The translations under genes were made by a program, and so were the position numbers. From NCBI GenBank assembly GCA_902493515.1, contig CABUPE010000017.1:1-49129 (forward strand): a DNA stretch of 49,129 nt, read 5' to 3'. Positions within the stretch are counted from its first letter, which is position 1, and each line of letters begins with the position of its first letter. Positions 48,141 to 49,129 of the stretch are shown here, one piece after another. The notes under the pieces were generated by a model, which made no database searches, was not told the origin of the DNA, and worked only from the letters and a program-made list of their open reading frames with translations. Source of the DNA: an uncultured Collinsella sp. (lineage in GTDB: Bacteria > Actinomycetota > Coriobacteriia > Coriobacteriales > Coriobacteriaceae).

Positions 48141-49052
48141 ATGTCTGAGAACGAAGAGATTATGAACGAGACCGAGAACGAGACCATGGCTGCCGAGGTC
48201 GAGGCAGTCGAGACCGTGGAGACCGAAGCTGCCGAGGTTGAGGCTGCTGACGAGGTTTCCGCCGAGGAGGAGGCCGAGGTTGTCGAGGCCGCCGTTGATT
48301 ACGATGACGAAGAGCTGATGGACAAGATGCAGAAGGCCGCCCGCCTGCTGCGTAGCCGTCGCTTTGCTATTTCCAAAGAGGAGGAGGCCAAGGCCGAGCG
48401 CATGGCGAACATCGAGCGCGCCATCAAGCTTCTTGACCTCAAGCCCAAGATGGAGCAGAAGGAAATGTCCGACCTGCTGGGCATGCGCCTTCGTGAGCTC
48501 GATGGCCTGATGGCCGAGGCCGAGGCCGCCGATCTGGTCGGCCGCATCGACGACGTCGAGGGCGATATGCGCAAGATCGTCGTCTTCGCTGCCGAGGATG
48601 CCGCTGAGGGCCTGGTCGAGCTTGCCAACAAGAAGGAGAAGCTCCTGCCCGAGCTTTCTTATGAGGAGGCCACCGAGCTGATGGCCGCTCTCGATAAGGT
48701 TATCGCTCCGCTCGTCGCCATGGGCCTGGACGAGGACCGCGGTCCTCGCGGCGGCCGTGACGACCGTGGCGGCCGTGGCGGCGACCGCGGCGGTCGCGGC
48801 GGCTTTGGCGATCGCGGTGGCCGTGGCGGTGACCGTGGCGGTCGCGGTGGCGATCGCGGCGGCCGTGGCGGCTTTGGTGACCGTGGCGGCGACCGTGGCG
48901 GTCGCGGCGGCTTTGGCGGCAACCGTGGTGGCTATGGCGATCGCGGCGGCAACCGTGGTGGCTTCGGCGGTAACCGTGGTAACGACCGCGGCGGTCGTGG
49001 TGGCGACCGTGGCGGCCGCAACGGCGGCGGCTTCCGCGGTAACCGTTTTTAG
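48141..49052 (+). CDS. Acidic-head, RGG-tail protein
   Basis: A 303-residue protein in three parts. Residues 1-58 are acidic and repetitive (VEAVETVETEAAEVEAADEV), 59-195 are helical (MDKMQKAARLLRSRRFAI, ERAIKLLDLKPKMEQKEMSDLLG, AEDAAEGLVELANKKEKL), and may hold a winged helix; and 196-303 is a dense RGG/GDRGG/GFGG tail. RGG tails bind RNA and can drive phase separation in eukaryotes and in some bacterial RNA proteins. The helical part may be a winged-helix-type domain. AAGGAG precedes the ATG. Function unknown; perhaps an RNA or ribosome-associated factor. A hairpin follows the stop. Confidence 0.85.
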   Translation: MSENEEIMNETENETMAAEVEAVETVETEAAEVEAADEVSAEEEAEVVEAAVDYDDEELMDKMQKAARLLRSRRFAISKEEEAKAERMANIERAIKLLDLKPKMEQKEMSDLLGMRLRELDGLMAEAEAADLVGRIDDVEGDMRKIVVFAAEDAAEGLVELANKKEKLLPELSYEEATELMAALDKVIAPLVAMGLDEDRGPRGGRDDRGGRGGDRGGRGGFGDRGGRGGDRGGRGGDRGGRGGFGDRGGDRGGRGGFGGNRGGYGDRGGNRGGFGGNRGNDRGGRGGDRGGRNGGGFRGNRF

Positions 49053-49079
49053 TTACGGCGTTTTACCAAACGCCGTAAC
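49052..49079. terminator. Hairpin after the RGG-protein gene
   Basis: GTTACGGCGTTT / AAACGCCGTAAC, a perfect 12-bp stem with a 4-base loop, begins at the last base of the stop codon. No T-run follows; probable terminator or RNA-stabilising end. Confidence 0.7.
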
Positions 49080-49129
49080 GGGCCGACGCTGCGCGGGCCG
49101 CATTTGGACAATCTGACGTTCAACTTCAA

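Noticed and set aside
48757..49050. Repeats that could suggest a CRISPR array
   Set aside because: They are GGN-codon repeats encoding RGG in frame with a clear gene; no regular spacers.
1..49129. tRNA or rRNA genes
   Set aside because: No cloverleaf with the TTCGA-type T loop or rRNA signature was recognised by eye; tRNAscan-SE would be decisive.

Overview
The window looks like a chromosomal segment of a Coriobacteriia gut actinobacterium, most likely Collinsella or a close relative. The basis is high GC, short AAGGAG-type ribosome binding sites, a bile salt hydrolase-like gene, LAxTG-type surface proteins, and numerous GGGAC palindromes between genes. This assignment is an inference; no 16S rRNA or other marker gene is present. 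I recognised no tRNA, rRNA or CRISPR array. About 47 genes or gene remnants are supported.

Layout. 0-10.1 kb is mostly housekeeping: uracil-DNA glycosylase, an EamA exporter divergent from a LysR regulator, a MATE exporter, two rRNA methyltransferases (RlmA-like, RsmJ-like), small membrane and zinc-ribbon proteins, a GNAT acetyltransferase and an EF-G-like ribosomal protection GTPase. 10.2-18.8 kb is accessory. Two paralogous AAA/STAND-like ATPases with C-terminal winged helices flank a short UvrA-like ABC protein, and each ATPase gene has a phased direct-repeat array just before its start. Then come a serine recombinase and an AT-richer cluster: a lipoprotein gene broken by an in-frame TAA, a DUF4230-like membrane protein and a 353-residue protein of unknown family. 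Closely matching GGGAC palindromes sit at both ends of the 13.87-18.8 kb part.

18.9-32.5 kb returns to ordinary metabolism: TrmL, a CobW-type metallochaperone, an ArsC/Spx-like protein lacking the usual cysteine, a flavodoxin-like oxidoreductase, a double-GGDEF protein next to an EAL remnant, a patatin-like lipase, and a TPP-riboswitch-controlled thiamine salvage operon (thiM, MTH1187-type, thiE). It continues with a HAD phosphatase, a LysR regulator beside a MetE-like methyltransferase, a uracil permease and an esterase.

32.6-38.0 kb holds two tandem surface proteins of about 590 residues with LAATG sorting signals. They arose by a duplication that also copied the last 14 codons of the adjacent NCS2 purine permease, leaving a visible scar. 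38.2-49.1 kb carries a peptide deformylase homolog that has lost its catalytic Glu (an intact deformylase lies at 46 kb), a choloylglycine hydrolase, a Kup potassium transporter, a second EamA/LysR divergent pair, an XRE-HTH/aminotransferase fusion with its own TTGAAC operators and an internal start, an MFS exporter, and a protein with an acidic head and a long RGG tail.

The best candidates for undescribed biology are the lipoprotein/DUF4230/353-residue cluster beside the recombinase, the repeat-controlled ATPase pair around the UvrA-like protein, the HTH-aminotransferase fusion and the RGG protein.
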